This document shows, piece by piece, positions 35,212 through 45,900 of a stretch of 64,000 nucleotides of DNA; the stretch's first letter is position 1, and the number at the start of each line of letters is the position of its first letter. This stretch comes from Actinosynnema pretiosum. Lineage in GTDB: Bacteria; Actinomycetota; Actinomycetes; Mycobacteriales; Pseudonocardiaceae. Where the stretch lies: positions 233,548-297,547 of the forward strand of contig NZ_JAMTCF010000003.1 in assembly GCF_024171695.1 (NCBI RefSeq), written 5' to 3'. The notes under the pieces are model-generated. The model did no database searches. It saw only the letters and a program-made list of their open reading frames with translations, and was not told the DNA's origin. The position numbers and the translations under genes are program-made.

Positions 35212-36353
35212 CGGTAGACCCGCACCTCCCACTCCGCGCCCTCCCCCGGCCCGGTCTGAAGCTCCAGGGTCCCACGCAGGGCCTCGACCCTGCCCCGGAT
35301 CGACTTGGCGATCCCCATCCGACCCTCGGCCTCCGCGCTGGCCAGCCTGCCCTCCGGGATGCCGGGGCCGTCGTCGCGGACGCTGAGCACGACCTCCTCC
35401 CCGAGGTCCTCCAGCAGCACCCACGCCCGCGCGTCCGGCCCGGCGTGCTTCTCCACGTTCGACAGCGCCTCGCGCACCACGGACACCAGCTCGATCACCG
35501 TCCGCGCGGGCAGCAGCACGTGCGTCGCGGGTGTCGCCACGTGCACCTTCGGGGTGATCAGCAGCTGGAGCGCGGGCCGCAGGTCGGCCTCGCCGCTCTC
35601 CGTCGCCTCCTCCGGCGACGCCGCCACCAGCGTGCGCAGCGCCACCTCCTGCTCGCCGGCCAGCTCGGCCAGCTCCGCCGCCTCCCCGCCCAGCTCGTTG
35701 CCGCGCTTGCGCACCCGCGCCAGCACCTGGAGCACCCCGTCGTGGATCGACCGGGCCAGCCGCTCGCGCTCCGCCGTCGCAGCCTCGGCCCGCAGCGCCT
35801 GCGCCAGCTGCGCCGACGACTTGCGCCCGACGGTCGCCGCCATGCCGACGATGAACCCCGACCCGACCAGCAGCACCACGTCCCGCACCATGTCGGTGTT
35901 CAGGTCGCCCCTGCTCAGGTACGTGCTCAACCCGACCACCGCGCCGCCGACCGCGCCCGCGTACTGCCCGCCGTGCGCGCCGCACACCACCGGGGGCGCC
36001 GACGCCCAGATCGTGGTGATCAGCGGGACGCCGTACAGGAACTGCGCGGGCGTCAGGATCAGCAGCGACAGCGACATGAGCCCGCACACGACGAGCACGT
36101 CGGTCACGACCAACCAGGTCCGCTGCCCCGACGGCCCCCGGTACGCCACCGAGGTGACCACCGTCCAGACCGCCATCGCGCCCAGCGCCACCCACGCCAA
36201 CCACGGCCGCTGGTACCCGCCCTGCTGCACCAGGACCGTGCCCACCGCGAAGAAGAACGTCACCACGCGGAGCACGATCGTGGCCCGCCACAGGTGCGCC
36301 ACGGGATCGTCCAACCCGGCCGCGCCCGAACCGGTCTGCTGTGCCTGTGCCAT
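35208..36353 (-). CDS. MacS family sensor histidine kinase
   Basis: 381 residues. An N-terminal DUF5931-type membrane domain has about five to six helices (25-185). The HisKA_3 dimerisation region contains the phospho-accepting histidine in ERERLARSIHDGVLQVLARV (about residue 204). The ATPase domain has ALSNVEKHA, DDGPGIP and GRMGIAKSIRGRVEALRG. It phosphorylates the response regulator encoded just downstream with a 4-nt overlap. The signal is unknown. Confidence 0.92.
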   Translation of the reverse strand: MAQAQQTGSGAAGLDDPVAHLWRATIVLRVVTFFFAVGTVLVQQGGYQRPWLAWVALGAMAVWTVVTSVAYRGPSGQRTWLVVTDVLVVCGLMSLSLLILTPAQFLYGVPLITTIWASAPPVVCGAHGGQYAGAVGGAVVGLSTYLSRGDLNTDMVRDVVLLVGSGFIVGMAATVGRKSSAQLAQALRAEAATAERERLARSIHDGVLQVLARVRKRGNELGGEAAELAELAGEQEVALRTLVAASPEEATESGEADLRPALQLLITPKVHVATPATHVLLPARTVIELVSVVREALSNVEKHAGPDARAWVLLEDLGEEVVLSVRDDGPGIPEGRLASAEAEGRMGIAKSIRGRVEALRGTLELQTGPGEGAEWEVRVYR

Positions 36354-36515
36354 CCGGAGCCCTCCCCACCCCTATCCTGCCGTGTCCGCGCCCCGCGGCT
36401 AACCCCCAGGTGGCCGTCTGTTCCACCGCACCCGCTTGTGGAAGGCTGACCGGGTCCGGTGCCCGTCGCAGGGGGTGACCGCGCCGGGCGTCCTCCGGCA
36501 GGGGAGGTTTTCCGC

Positions 36516-37715
36516 GTGCGCGAGTGGCCGCTGTGGACGCTGCGGCGACCCGCGCTGGCCTACTGGCTCCTGGTGGACGCCGCCGCGCTCGCCGCCTCGG
36601 TCCTCGCGATCGTCGCCACCGAGCGGCCGACCCCCGAGGAGATCGCCCGCTTCTCCGCCATCGCGGGCACCGCGGGCGCCGTCATCATCGTCAGCTCGGT
36701 GTACAGCGACCGCGTCGGCGAGATCGCCCGCAACCCGTGGGCCGCCCACCTGTCCTACCTCACCGCGGGCCTGGTCGCGCTGCCGGGGAACCTGCTGGTC
36801 CTGCTGCTGTTCGGCCCCGCCCTGCACGGCCTGCTCGACCAGCGCCCCGAGGTGCACCGCTGGCTGTTCACCCTGTCCTCGACGGCGCTGGCGGTGTTCG
36901 GCACCCGGCTGGCCATCGGCTGGGAGCACCCGACGACGGGCAGGCTGGACGTGCTGGTCCTGGGCGCCACCATGCTGCTGACGGTCCGCGCGGCGCTGAT
37001 CTCGCTCGGCCTGAAGCTGCGCAGCCCGCGCGCCCCGAGCGAGGAGGTCGTGGGCGAGCCGATCGACGTGGTGCTGGGCGTCGTCGCGGTCAGCATCGGC
37101 GGCCTGATGGGGTTCGCCGCGCTGGCGACGGCCGTGCACGCCGTGGTCGCGGGCCCGCCGCTGGCCCTGCTGGAGCGGGCCGCCCAGCTGCCGCACTGGC
37201 GGCGGTCGGCGCAGCGCGACGCCAAGACCGGGCTGGCCAACGCCGCGCACTGGGACGGCCGCGCCCGCTACGAGCTGGCCAAGGCCCGCGCCACCGAGCG
37301 CCCGATGGCCGTGCTGCTGCTCGACCTCGACCACTTCAAGAAGGTCAACGACCTGGTCGGGCACCTGGCGGGCGACGCCGCGCTCAGCGCCGTGGCGGGC
37401 CTGCTCAACACCAGCACCCGGCGCGGCGACCTGGTCGGGCGGTTCGGCGGCGAGGAGTTCGTGGTGCTGCTGCCGGACGCCGAACCGGCCGTGGCCAGGT
37501 CGGTCGCCCAGCGGGTCAGGCACGCCATCGCCGACCTCCAGGTGCCGACCGTGCGCACCGACGGCCACGCCCACCTGCTCACCGGGCTGACGGTGAGCAT
37601 CGGGGTGTCGACCACCCAGCGCTTCGGCTACGAGCTGCCCGACCTGATGGTCGCCGCCGACTCGGCGCTGCTGGCCGCCAAGAGCTACGGGCGGAACCTG
37701 GTCGAGATGGCCTGA
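36516..37715 (+). CDS. Membrane-anchored GGDEF diguanylate cyclase
   Basis: 399 residues from GTG 36516, preceded by GGGGAGG. Six or so membrane helices occupy residues 10-215, followed by a short helical linker. The GGDEF domain (about 235-395) is complete: DAKTGLANAAHWDG, LLLDLDHFKKVND, and the active-site loop FGGEEFVVLL. It should make cyclic di-GMP, which in streptomycetes controls BldD and development. No inhibitory RxxD site is evident just before the loop. The cognate signal is unknown. Confidence 0.9.
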   Translation: MREWPLWTLRRPALAYWLLVDAAALAASVLAIVATERPTPEEIARFSAIAGTAGAVIIVSSVYSDRVGEIARNPWAAHLSYLTAGLVALPGNLLVLLLFGPALHGLLDQRPEVHRWLFTLSSTALAVFGTRLAIGWEHPTTGRLDVLVLGATMLLTVRAALISLGLKLRSPRAPSEEVVGEPIDVVLGVVAVSIGGLMGFAALATAVHAVVAGPPLALLERAAQLPHWRRSAQRDAKTGLANAAHWDGRARYELAKARATERPMAVLLLDLDHFKKVNDLVGHLAGDAALSAVAGLLNTSTRRGDLVGRFGGEEFVVLLPDAEPAVARSVAQRVRHAIADLQVPTVRTDGHAHLLTGLTVSIGVSTTQRFGYELPDLMVAADSALLAAKSYGRNLVEMA

Positions 37716-37730
37716 GCCGGGAGCGCGGGG

Positions 37731-38936
37731 TCAGCGGCGCCCTCGACCGCTCTCCTTCTTCTTGTCGTCGTCCGAGCCGAGCTCGTCCACCCGGTGCTCG
37801 TCCCCCAGGTCCTTCGGCGCGGACGCCTGCGGCTCGTCCACGTCCACCCGCCGCGGGTCCACGTGCTTGTCCGCGTCCGAGAGCAGCGACCTGATCCCCG
37901 AGTTCAGCACCGCCAGCAGCGGCACGGACAGCAGCGCGCCCGCGATCCCGGCCACCACCAGGCCCGTCGAGATCGCCAGCACCACCGCCAGCGGGTGCAG
38001 CTTCACCGCGCGCCCCAGCAGCAGCGGCTGCAGCACGTGGCTCTCCAGCTGCATCACGCCGATCAGGATCGCCAGCACCACCGCCGCCGCCACCGGGCCG
38101 TTCGCGACCAGCGCGATCAGCACCGCCACCACGCCGGTGATCACCGCGCCGACGATCGGGATGAACGCGCCGAGGAACACCAGCGCCGCCAGCGGCACCA
38201 CCAGCGGCACCCCGACGATCCACAGCCCGATGCCGACGCCGACCGCGTCCACCACCGCGACCACCGCGGTGGCCCGCACGTAGCTGACCAGCGAGGCGAA
38301 CCCGCGCCGCCCGGCCAGGTCGGCCCTGGAGCGCACGTCGCGCGGCACGATCCGGGTGATGAACCGCCAGATCCCGTCGCCGTCGTGCAGGAAGAAGATG
38401 AGGGTGAACAGGGCCAGCACGAACCCGGTCAGCAGCTCGCCCACGGTCGCCGCCGTGGTCAGCGCGCCCGAGGTGATCTCGCCCTGGTTCGCCTTGACCG
38501 TCTCCAGCAGCTGGTCGACGTACTGCTGGAGCTGGAGCTCGCTCAGGTGCAGCGGCCCGTCCTTGAGCCAGTCCCGGATGGTGCTCAGCGACGCGGTGAC
38601 CTGGTTCTGCAGCTCGGGCAGGCCGTTGGAGAACTCGGTGATGACGAACGTGAGCACCCCGCCGACCACCGCCAGCCCGCCCACCAGCACGAACCCGGCG
38701 GCCAACCCGCGCGGCACGCCCACCTTCGTCAACTGCGTCACCGCGGGCGACAGCAGCGCGGCCAGCAGCAGCGCGACCCCCACCGGGATCATCACCGAAG
38801 CCATGTAGCCCACGGCCTGCGACACGACGTACAGCGCGGCGACGACGGCGACGAACCGCCAGCTCAGCGCCGCGCTCACGCGCAGGAGCGGAGGTACCTT
38901 GCTGCTCTCCCAATCCGGTGTGCCCACGCCGATCAC
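37731..38936 (-). CDS. AI-2E family transporter (UPF0118 permease)
   Basis: 401 residues with the family layout: two N-terminal helices, a soluble segment (about 95-150), then about five to six helices (155-340). Signatures are FFLHDGDGIWRF, the long glycine-rich VFLGAFIPIVGAVITGVVAVLIAL and VMQLESHVLQPLLLGRAVKLHPL. Family members export AI-2, act as Na+/H+ antiporters or remain uncharacterised; no substrate can be assigned. The hydrophilic, charged tail (about 350-401) is long and ends in KKKESGRGRR. Confidence 0.9.
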   Translation of the reverse strand: MIGVGTPDWESSKVPPLLRVSAALSWRFVAVVAALYVVSQAVGYMASVMIPVGVALLLAALLSPAVTQLTKVGVPRGLAAGFVLVGGLAVVGGVLTFVITEFSNGLPELQNQVTASLSTIRDWLKDGPLHLSELQLQQYVDQLLETVKANQGEITSGALTTAATVGELLTGFVLALFTLIFFLHDGDGIWRFITRIVPRDVRSRADLAGRRGFASLVSYVRATAVVAVVDAVGVGIGLWIVGVPLVVPLAALVFLGAFIPIVGAVITGVVAVLIALVANGPVAAAVVLAILIGVMQLESHVLQPLLLGRAVKLHPLAVVLAISTGLVVAGIAGALLSVPLLAVLNSGIRSLLSDADKHVDPRRVDVDEPQASAPKDLGDEHRVDELGSDDDKKKESGRGRR

Positions 38937-39037
38937 CGTATCCCGCCCACCCCCGCCGGGGTCCCGACTTCGCGCAGCTCAGCAGTACCCGTCACCGAAC
39001 CTGGTCAAGCGCGCCACCCGGATGATCGGATCGGGTT

Positions 39038-41644
39038 GTGGAAGCGATCAGCGCAGCAGAGGAGCGGGTGGCCGCCGCGTTCGCGGGCGGCACGCGGCTG
39101 AGGTTCGGCGCCAGGACCCCGCAGCGGGAGCGGACGGTGCGCGGGGCGTTCCTCGCCGCCCTGCTGAACGGCACCGCCACCATCCGGCCCGCGACCATCA
39201 GGGCGGCCGTCGCCGAGGCCGTCCCGGACGAGCGCCCGAAGGTCCGCTCGACCCCGGCCAGGTTCATCCCGGCCAAGTTCGCGTCCGCCCGCACCGCGCC
39301 GCCTGGCCCGCCCGCGCTGCGGCTGATCAACGCGCACGTCGTCGGCCTGTTCGGCCTGGAGGGGGCGCGGGTGCCGCACGTGGTCGACCTGCTCGACTGC
39401 ACCTTCGAGCAGCCGCCGGACCTGCGGATGGCCCGCCTGGTCGGGCTGCGGATGCGCGCCTGCAAGGTGCCCGGCCTGCGCGCCCGCAACGTCCGGGTGC
39501 GCAGCGACCTGGTCCTGGAGGCCGGGTTCACCAGCGACGGCGTGGTCGACCTGACCGACGCCACCGTCGACGGCACGTTCCGCCTCGCGGGCGCGGTCCT
39601 GCGCGGGGGCGCGCACGCCCTGCTCGCCGCCAGGATCAGGGTCTCCGGCTCGCTGATGGCGGTCGCGCTCAGGGCGCGGGGCGAGGTCCGGCTGCGCGGG
39701 GCCGACTTCGGGGGCAGCGTCCACCTCGGCGGCGCCCGGCTGATCAACCCCGGCCACAACGCGCTGGAGGCCAGCGGCGTCCGGGTCGCGGGCAGCCTGC
39801 TCTGCGACGCCGAGGGCGGCCGGTTCACCGCCGAGGGCCGGGTGCTGCTGGACGGCGCGCGGGTCGGCGGCAACGTCGTGTTCTCCGGCGCGCGGCTGCG
39901 GGCGAGCACCGTGGAGCGCCCGGTGCTGGTGATCCCGCGCGGCACCGCCGACGAGGCCGCCGCGCTGGTCGCCGACCGGATCAGGGTCGACGGGAACGTG
40001 GAGCTGGACGACGGCTTCACCTCGACCGGGACGGTCCGGCTGCCGAACGCGGAGATCGGCGGCTACCTGCGGCTGTCCGGGGCGCGGATCGGGCAGAAGG
40101 CGCTGGTCGAGCGGGCCGTCAGGCCGGGTGCGGGCAGGCCGGGCGCGGGCAGGGCGGGTGCGAGCGGGGTGGGCGCGGGCGGGGCCGACGGGACCGGTGC
40201 GGCGAGCCCCGGCGGAGCGGGGGAGGGCGGTTCGGGCGGTGCTCCCGCGAGCGGCGCCGACGTCCCCGCGAAAGCCGCCGAGTCGACCGTCGCCGAGTCG
40301 ACCGTCGCCGAGCCGACCGTCGCCGGACCGACCGCCGCAGAGCCGACCGCCGCCGAGCAGGCGGGCGCCAGTGCGGACCCGGCCGAGCGGCCGGGGACCG
40401 CCGAGCCCGAACCCGACTCCGAGGACGACGGCCTGGTGCACATCCCGGTCGCCCTGCACGCCGACGGCGTCCAGATCCGGGGCGACCTCGACGCCAGGGG
40501 CGCCGCGCACGGCGCGTTCACCGGCCCGAGCGCCCGCGAGGCCGCGCTGCTCGCCCACGGCCAGGTCCGCCTGGTCGACGCCCGCGTGCGCGGCAGCGCC
40601 AGCCTGTCCGGCGCGCGCCTGGTCGGCCCCGGCATCGACGTCCTGTTCGCCGACCGCTTCAAGGTCGGCGGCACGCTCTTCCTGCGCGACCTGCGCGCGC
40701 AGGGCTCCCTGCGCCTGCAGAACGCCGAGATCGGCTCCACCCTCGACTGCACCGGCGCGGTGCTGCGCGATCCGCGCCGCAGGGACGACGGCACCGCCAA
40801 GCCGTCGCTGGACGCCCGCGTCGCCACCGTCGGCAAGGACCTGCTGTGCAGCGGCGGCTTCACCGCCGAGGGCGGCGTCCGGCTGCTGCTGGCCGAGGTC
40901 GGCAAGACCGCGACGTTCGCGGGCGCCCTGCTCGGCCGCGACCCCGGCGGCACCGCGCTGGGCGCCAGGGGCATGACCGCCCAGCAGCTCGTGCTCCGGC
41001 TCGACGCCGAGCAGGCCCCGCGCGGCCGGGTCGTGCTGACCGGGACCCGCGCGGCCTCGGTCGTGGACGGGCCGGGGCTGTGGGCGGCGGGCGGCGGGGT
41101 CGCGGTGGAGGACTTCACCTTCGGGTCCATCGCCTCCGTCCCGGACGTGGACGTGCGCACCCGGCTGCGCTGGCTGCGCGAGGTCCAGCCGGACTTCGCG
41201 CCCGGCCCGTACGAGCAGCTGGCCGCCGTCTACCGGGACGGCGGCGACGAGGAGCTGGCCCAGGTGGTGCTGGTCGAGAAGCAGCACCGCCGGTACTCCG
41301 AGCTGGGCCTGGCGCACCGGGCGTGGGGCTCCCTCCAGCGCTGGACGGTCGGCTACGGCTACCGGCCGTGGCTGGCGATCACCTGGCTCAGCGCGTTCTG
41401 GCTGTTCGGGGCCCTGTGGTTCCAGTGGCACGAGATGCTCAAGCTCAACGACGACGAGTCGCCGGTGTGGAACCCGTGGCTGCTGGCCGCCGACCTGCTG
41501 CTGCCGATCATCGACCTGGGGCAGGACAACCGCTGGCAGTTCACCGGGGTGTCCCAGTGGATCGCCAGCGCGCTGATCGCGGTGGGCTGGATCCTGGCGT
41601 CCACGGCGGCGGCGGGCGCGGCCCGCGTGCTGAAGCGGGTCTGA
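39038..41644 (+). CDS. Large beta-solenoid repeat protein with C-terminal membrane helices
   Basis: 868 residues. From about 90 to 350 and 470 to 660 the sequence is a regular series of short strands with patterns like VRLRGADFGGSVHLGGARL and VRLPNAEIGGYLRLSGARI, typical of pentapeptide/bactofilin-like solenoids. Between them is a low-complexity linker (about 365-460) with ESTVAE/EPTVAG repeats. Three membrane segments close the protein (about 775-865). Similar actinobacterial proteins are often labelled membrane-associated oxidoreductase, but no nucleotide-binding or redox motif is visible. Function unknown. The GTG start at 39038 is assumed; an AI-2E gene is divergent. Confidence 0.75.
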   Translation: MEAISAAEERVAAAFAGGTRLRFGARTPQRERTVRGAFLAALLNGTATIRPATIRAAVAEAVPDERPKVRSTPARFIPAKFASARTAPPGPPALRLINAHVVGLFGLEGARVPHVVDLLDCTFEQPPDLRMARLVGLRMRACKVPGLRARNVRVRSDLVLEAGFTSDGVVDLTDATVDGTFRLAGAVLRGGAHALLAARIRVSGSLMAVALRARGEVRLRGADFGGSVHLGGARLINPGHNALEASGVRVAGSLLCDAEGGRFTAEGRVLLDGARVGGNVVFSGARLRASTVERPVLVIPRGTADEAAALVADRIRVDGNVELDDGFTSTGTVRLPNAEIGGYLRLSGARIGQKALVERAVRPGAGRPGAGRAGASGVGAGGADGTGAASPGGAGEGGSGGAPASGADVPAKAAESTVAESTVAEPTVAGPTAAEPTAAEQAGASADPAERPGTAEPEPDSEDDGLVHIPVALHADGVQIRGDLDARGAAHGAFTGPSAREAALLAHGQVRLVDARVRGSASLSGARLVGPGIDVLFADRFKVGGTLFLRDLRAQGSLRLQNAEIGSTLDCTGAVLRDPRRRDDGTAKPSLDARVATVGKDLLCSGGFTAEGGVRLLLAEVGKTATFAGALLGRDPGGTALGARGMTAQQLVLRLDAEQAPRGRVVLTGTRAASVVDGPGLWAAGGGVAVEDFTFGSIASVPDVDVRTRLRWLREVQPDFAPGPYEQLAAVYRDGGDEELAQVVLVEKQHRRYSELGLAHRAWGSLQRWTVGYGYRPWLAITWLSAFWLFGALWFQWHEMLKLNDDESPVWNPWLLAADLLLPIIDLGQDNRWQFTGVSQWIASALIAVGWILASTAAAGAARVLKRV
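40276..40365 (+). repeat. Degenerate 15-bp tandem repeats in the solenoid gene linker
   Basis: The linker encodes five-residue units ESTVA, ESTVA, EPTVA, GPTAA, EPTAA, so the DNA repeats every 15 bp (GAGTCGACCGTCGCC and variants). Such tracts change length easily by slippage without breaking the frame. Confidence 0.7.
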
Positions 41645-41936
41645 CGGACGGTGACGGCCCGGAGGGACGCCGTCGTTCCGGTTCGGCCGTCCACGAACGG
41701 CTGACCTGCGGCGGCGTCCCCGACCGGGGTTCGTGACACGGAAGATCCGAGAATTTCTCGGCTACTAGGCGTCATCCTGGTGAAACGCACGGTGGCGATC
41801 ACACGATCCGGCGAACAGAGCAGTCAAGGGGTGCGCCAAGGGGAGCAGCACTGGCAGGCTCTCGGCGTCGGCCAGCCACGGCGGTGATCGTGCAAGCCGA
41901 CTCCCCGAGTCCGTTTTCCCAGGTGGAGGTACCAGC
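41645..41936 (+). other. 292-nt intergenic region before the secreted protein genes
   Basis: It holds no ORF I can support and no recognised riboswitch. It is slightly AT-richer than its surroundings around 41740-41765 (GAGAATTTCTCGGCTACTAG, with the palindrome GAGAATTTCTC at 41749-41759), and ends in GGTGGAGGT, the ribosome site of the next gene. A promoter is probably here. Confidence 0.4.
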
Positions 41937-42776
41937 GTGTCCGCAGCGGCGCAGCGAGTCGGGAAGGTGGTCCGCTTCCGCGGATTGCTGTCCCGAGCGC
42001 TGCTCGTCGCGGGCGGCGCGCTGGCTGGCACTGCCGCCGCCTGGGCGCTGTCCGCCGCACCGGCCTCCGCCGAGACCGCCGACCTGAACCCGGTCGGCGT
42101 CCTCGCGGAGGGCGTGCTCGGCAGCGGTCCGCTCAGCGAGGTCCTCTCCCCCGTCGACAAGGCGGTCGAGGACCTCGACGCGGTGATCCGGGCCCAGCGC
42201 GAGGCGCTGGCCGAGATCCCGCAGGCCGACCTGGGCCGCGTCGTGGAGAACGTCCGCGGCGCCGTGGACCAGGTCGGCGACCTGCTCGGGGCCGAACCGG
42301 TGCTGCAGGTGGTCGAGGTCCAGGACGCCCAGCGCGTCGACCAGGGCCTCGCGCCCACCGCGATCCCGGCGCTCCCCGCGCAGCACCAGGCCCCGGCCGA
42401 ACCGGAGGCCGCGACCGTCGCGGCCCCCGAGACCCCGGCCGCGGCCGAGGTCGAGGCCCAGCAGCGGTCCACCAGGGCGGTCGTCGCCCAGGCGGCCCCG
42501 GTCGAGCGGTCGCACCGCGACGCGCCCGCCGAGGCCCGCCCTGCGCAGCCCGTGACCCCGGACCTGCCGTCCGTCCCGGTCGTGCCCGCTTCCGGCACGC
42601 CCGCGCACTGCTCGTGCGGCGCGGACGGCGCTTCCTCGTCCAACAACAACGGCGGCGCGCTCTCCACGATCGCGTCCACCTCCGGTGTTCCCACCGCTGC
42701 GGCGCGGGCACTGCTGCCCGCCACCGAGCGGAACACCGCGATGCCCGGCAAGCAGCCCGGCATCACCCCCGACTGA
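41937..42776 (+). CDS. Secreted protein of unknown function
   Basis: 279 residues from a GTG preceded by GGTGGAGGTACC. A signal peptide covers about 1-44 (RALLVAGGALAGTAAAWALS, cleavage near ASAETA). The mature protein has a helical segment (about 75-125), an Ala/Pro/Glu-rich middle and a C-terminal part with HCSCG and a Ser/Asn-rich stretch. No known domain. The mature start PVGVLAEGVLGSGPLSEVLSPVDKAV echoes the hydrophobic repeats of the next gene. It lies 176 nt before the giant repeat protein and may be expressed with it as a surface component. Confidence 0.65.
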   Translation: MSAAAQRVGKVVRFRGLLSRALLVAGGALAGTAAAWALSAAPASAETADLNPVGVLAEGVLGSGPLSEVLSPVDKAVEDLDAVIRAQREALAEIPQADLGRVVENVRGAVDQVGDLLGAEPVLQVVEVQDAQRVDQGLAPTAIPALPAQHQAPAEPEAATVAAPETPAAAEVEAQQRSTRAVVAQAAPVERSHRDAPAEARPAQPVTPDLPSVPVVPASGTPAHCSCGADGASSSNNNGGALSTIASTSGVPTAAARALLPATERNTAMPGKQPGITPD

Positions 42777-42952
42777 TCACCGCGCGCGGTTTCGAGGCGG
42801 CACACCCGTGCCCCTCGGTCTCCGGCCTGCGCGCTCTTCGCTGAGCACCGCGTTCCGGGCGATCCGCCGCGCGCTCTTCCGAAATCGGGTGGTCGTCCCC
42901 CAGACGCCGTCCGCGTCCGACCACCCCCCATTCACTGATCGAAGGAGAAAAC

Positions 42953-45900
42953 ATGCAGACCTGGGCCAAGCGCGGTCTCCAGTCCGCACTTGTCACCGGT
43001 GGTTTGCTGATGCTCGGCACGGGCATCGCCTCCGCTGAGGAGCGGGTCAGCCCCGACCTCGCCCCCTCCATGCTCGACAGCATCGGCCAGGAGCTGGCCG
43101 ACGTCGACATCGAGATCCCCGTCCTCGTCGAGAAGAACGCGATCGGCGTCCTGGGCGACGCGGTCGAGCTGCCCGAGATCGACGAGAAGCTCGTCGTCCC
43201 CTCGCTCAACACGATGATGGGCAAGCAGTCCAACCCGCTCGTCAAGGACAGCCGGGGCATCGGCTCCGACCAGATCATCCGCAACAACCGCATCGTCGGC
43301 GACCTCGTCGTGCCGGTCATGGTGTGCGGCAACGCGATCGGCGCCCTGGGCGACGCCTACGTCGAGGCCGACTGCGAGCAGGAGGCCAGCAGCACCCGCA
43401 CGACCATCACCGACGGCTCCCGCGACTCGCTCGCGGGCAACGTCGTCGCCATCGCCGCCGCCGTGCCCACCTCGGTCACCGGCAACGCGATCGCGGGCCT
43501 GGGCAACGCCGAGGCCAACACCACCGCGTCGCAGTCCGCCGTCGCGGGCGGCGACATCACCACCTCCGGCGAGCGCGGCTCGCTGTCCGGCAACGTCGTC
43601 GCGGGCCAGTGGGCCGTGCCGGTGCAGCTGAACAACAACGCGGTCGGCACGATCGGCAACGCGCTCGCCAACGGCTCGTCCGACGTCACCGCCGAGGTGC
43701 CCGGCACCATCACCACGAGCGGCGCGGACAGCTTCGGCGGCGGCAACGCGCTGCTGGCCCCGCTGGCGCCCATCGCGGCCGTGAACGGCAACGCCGCGGG
43801 CGTGCTCGGCAACGGCGACGTGCTCGCCGAGAACTCGGCCACCGCCACGGCGGGCAGCGAGCACACCGGCATCTTCGACCTGCCCACCTACGCGGAGACC
43901 TCGGGCAACCGGGGCACCCTGGCGGGCAACATCCTCCAGCCGCAGATCGCCGGGCCCATCTCGGCCGACGACAACGCGGTCGTGGTCGCGGGCAACTCCA
44001 CCGCCACCTCCTCGGCGTCCAACTACTCGCAGGTCGGCGGCTTCACCAGCACGACCGGCGAGAACGGCACGCTGTCCGGCAGCATCGGCGACCTGCCGAT
44101 CGGCCTGCCCGCCGCGGTCGGCGGCAACGGCGCGGCGGTCCTCGGCAACGCGGCGGCCGACCACACCAACGACTCCACGACGCTGGTGGGTGGCAACACC
44201 TTCACCAACGGCGACGGCGCCGTGCTCGGCTCCAACGTGGTCTCCGCCCCGGTGACCGTCCCCGCCGACCTGTGCGGCACCGGCCTCTCGGCGGGCGGCA
44301 ACGCCGACGGCAACTGCAACAACCTCGTCACCACCGAGGTCGGCGGCCTCAACGCCAGCCGGGGCAACGACAGCGTCGTGTCCGGCAACCTGGTGTCGCT
44401 GCCCTCGTTCGTGCCCGCCGAGTCCTTCGGCAACGCGTTCTCGGTGCTGGGCCAGGCCGACGGCACGGCCGACGAGGTCAAGGGCTCCGCGGTCGGCGGC
44501 GAGCCGAACACCCGCGACGACGACGGCACGGTGTCCAGCAACGCGGTCGGCCTGCCCACCGCGCTCGGCCTGCAGATGCACAGCATGGCCGGTGGCATCC
44601 TGAGCAACACCAACGCGACCGCCACCAGCGACAGCACGTTCGACGTCGGCGGCCCGGCCGAGGCGACCGGCAAGCACGGCTCGATCTCCGGCAACATCGC
44701 GTACGCCCCGACCAACAACATCGCGCAGCTCTTCGGGTCCGCGGTGGGCGTCGGCGGCAACCACTACAGCAACAGCGACAACTTCCTCACCTCCACGGTC
44801 GGCGGCGACGCCGTCTCCACCGGTGAGGACGGCGCGATCGCGGGCAACGTCGCCTCGGTCCCGCTGGCGTCCACGCTCCAGTCCTTCGGCCACTCGGTCG
44901 TGGTCGCGGGCAACGGCGACGTCGTCACCAGCAACACCGCCGACGTCACCACCGGCGGCGACGTCGCCACCAACGGCGACAACGCCTCGGTGTCCGGCAA
45001 CGGCATCGCCCCGCAGATCGGCCTGCCCGCGCAGGTGTTCGGCATCGCCGGTGGCGTGGCGGGCAACGGCAACACCACGCACACCAACGACAGCACCCTC
45101 GTCGTCGGCGGCGACCACGACACCTCGGGCCTCGACTCGGCCGCGTCAGGGATGCTGGTGACCGCGCCGATCTCCGGCAGCCCGGCCGTCCACGGCGACG
45201 CCGTGTCGGTGCTCGGCCTGGCCGACAGCGTCACCGACTCCACCGCCCTGACCCAGGTCGGCGGCAGCACCGAGACGGTGGGCTCCGGCTCGCTGTCCGC
45301 CGCCGAGGTGTACGCGCCGGTCGAGGCCGCCGCGACCGTGGTGGACGTGCCCGCGCAGGTCCTCGGCACCGCGACCACGCTGGTGTCCAGCACGCACGAG
45401 GTCGAGACCGGCGACGAGGTCGACGGCGCGGGCGACACCAAGGGCATCAACCTGCCCAGCTCGGTCGACCGCCACCTGTCGATCACGAGCCTGCCGCTGC
45501 TGAACAACGTGTTCATGATGGAGCGCTCGTTCCAGGGCGACCTGCCGGTCGTCGGCGGCCTCGCCGGTGGCCTGCCCGTGGTCGGCGGCCTGACCGGCGG
45601 TCTGCCGGTGGGCAACCTGACCGGTGGCGGCCTGCCGCTGGTGGGTGGCCTGACCGGTGGCCTGCCGGGCATCAGCGGTCGCAGCGCCCAGGGAGGCGGC
45701 CTGCCGGTCGTCGGTGGCCTGACCGGTGGCGGCCTGCCCGTGGTGGGCGGCCTGACCCAGGGCGGTCTGCCCCTGGTCGGTGGCCTGACCGGTGGCGGCC
45801 TGCCGGTGGTCGGCGGCCTGACCCAGGGCGGTCTGCCCCTGGTGGGCGGCCTGACCGGTGGCCAGCGCTCCTCGGCCCCGACCCTGCCGACCGACCAGCT

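Noticed and set aside
41645..41936. A ydaO-type cyclic di-AMP riboswitch before the secreted proteins
   Set aside because: None of the conserved motif blocks could be found in the region.
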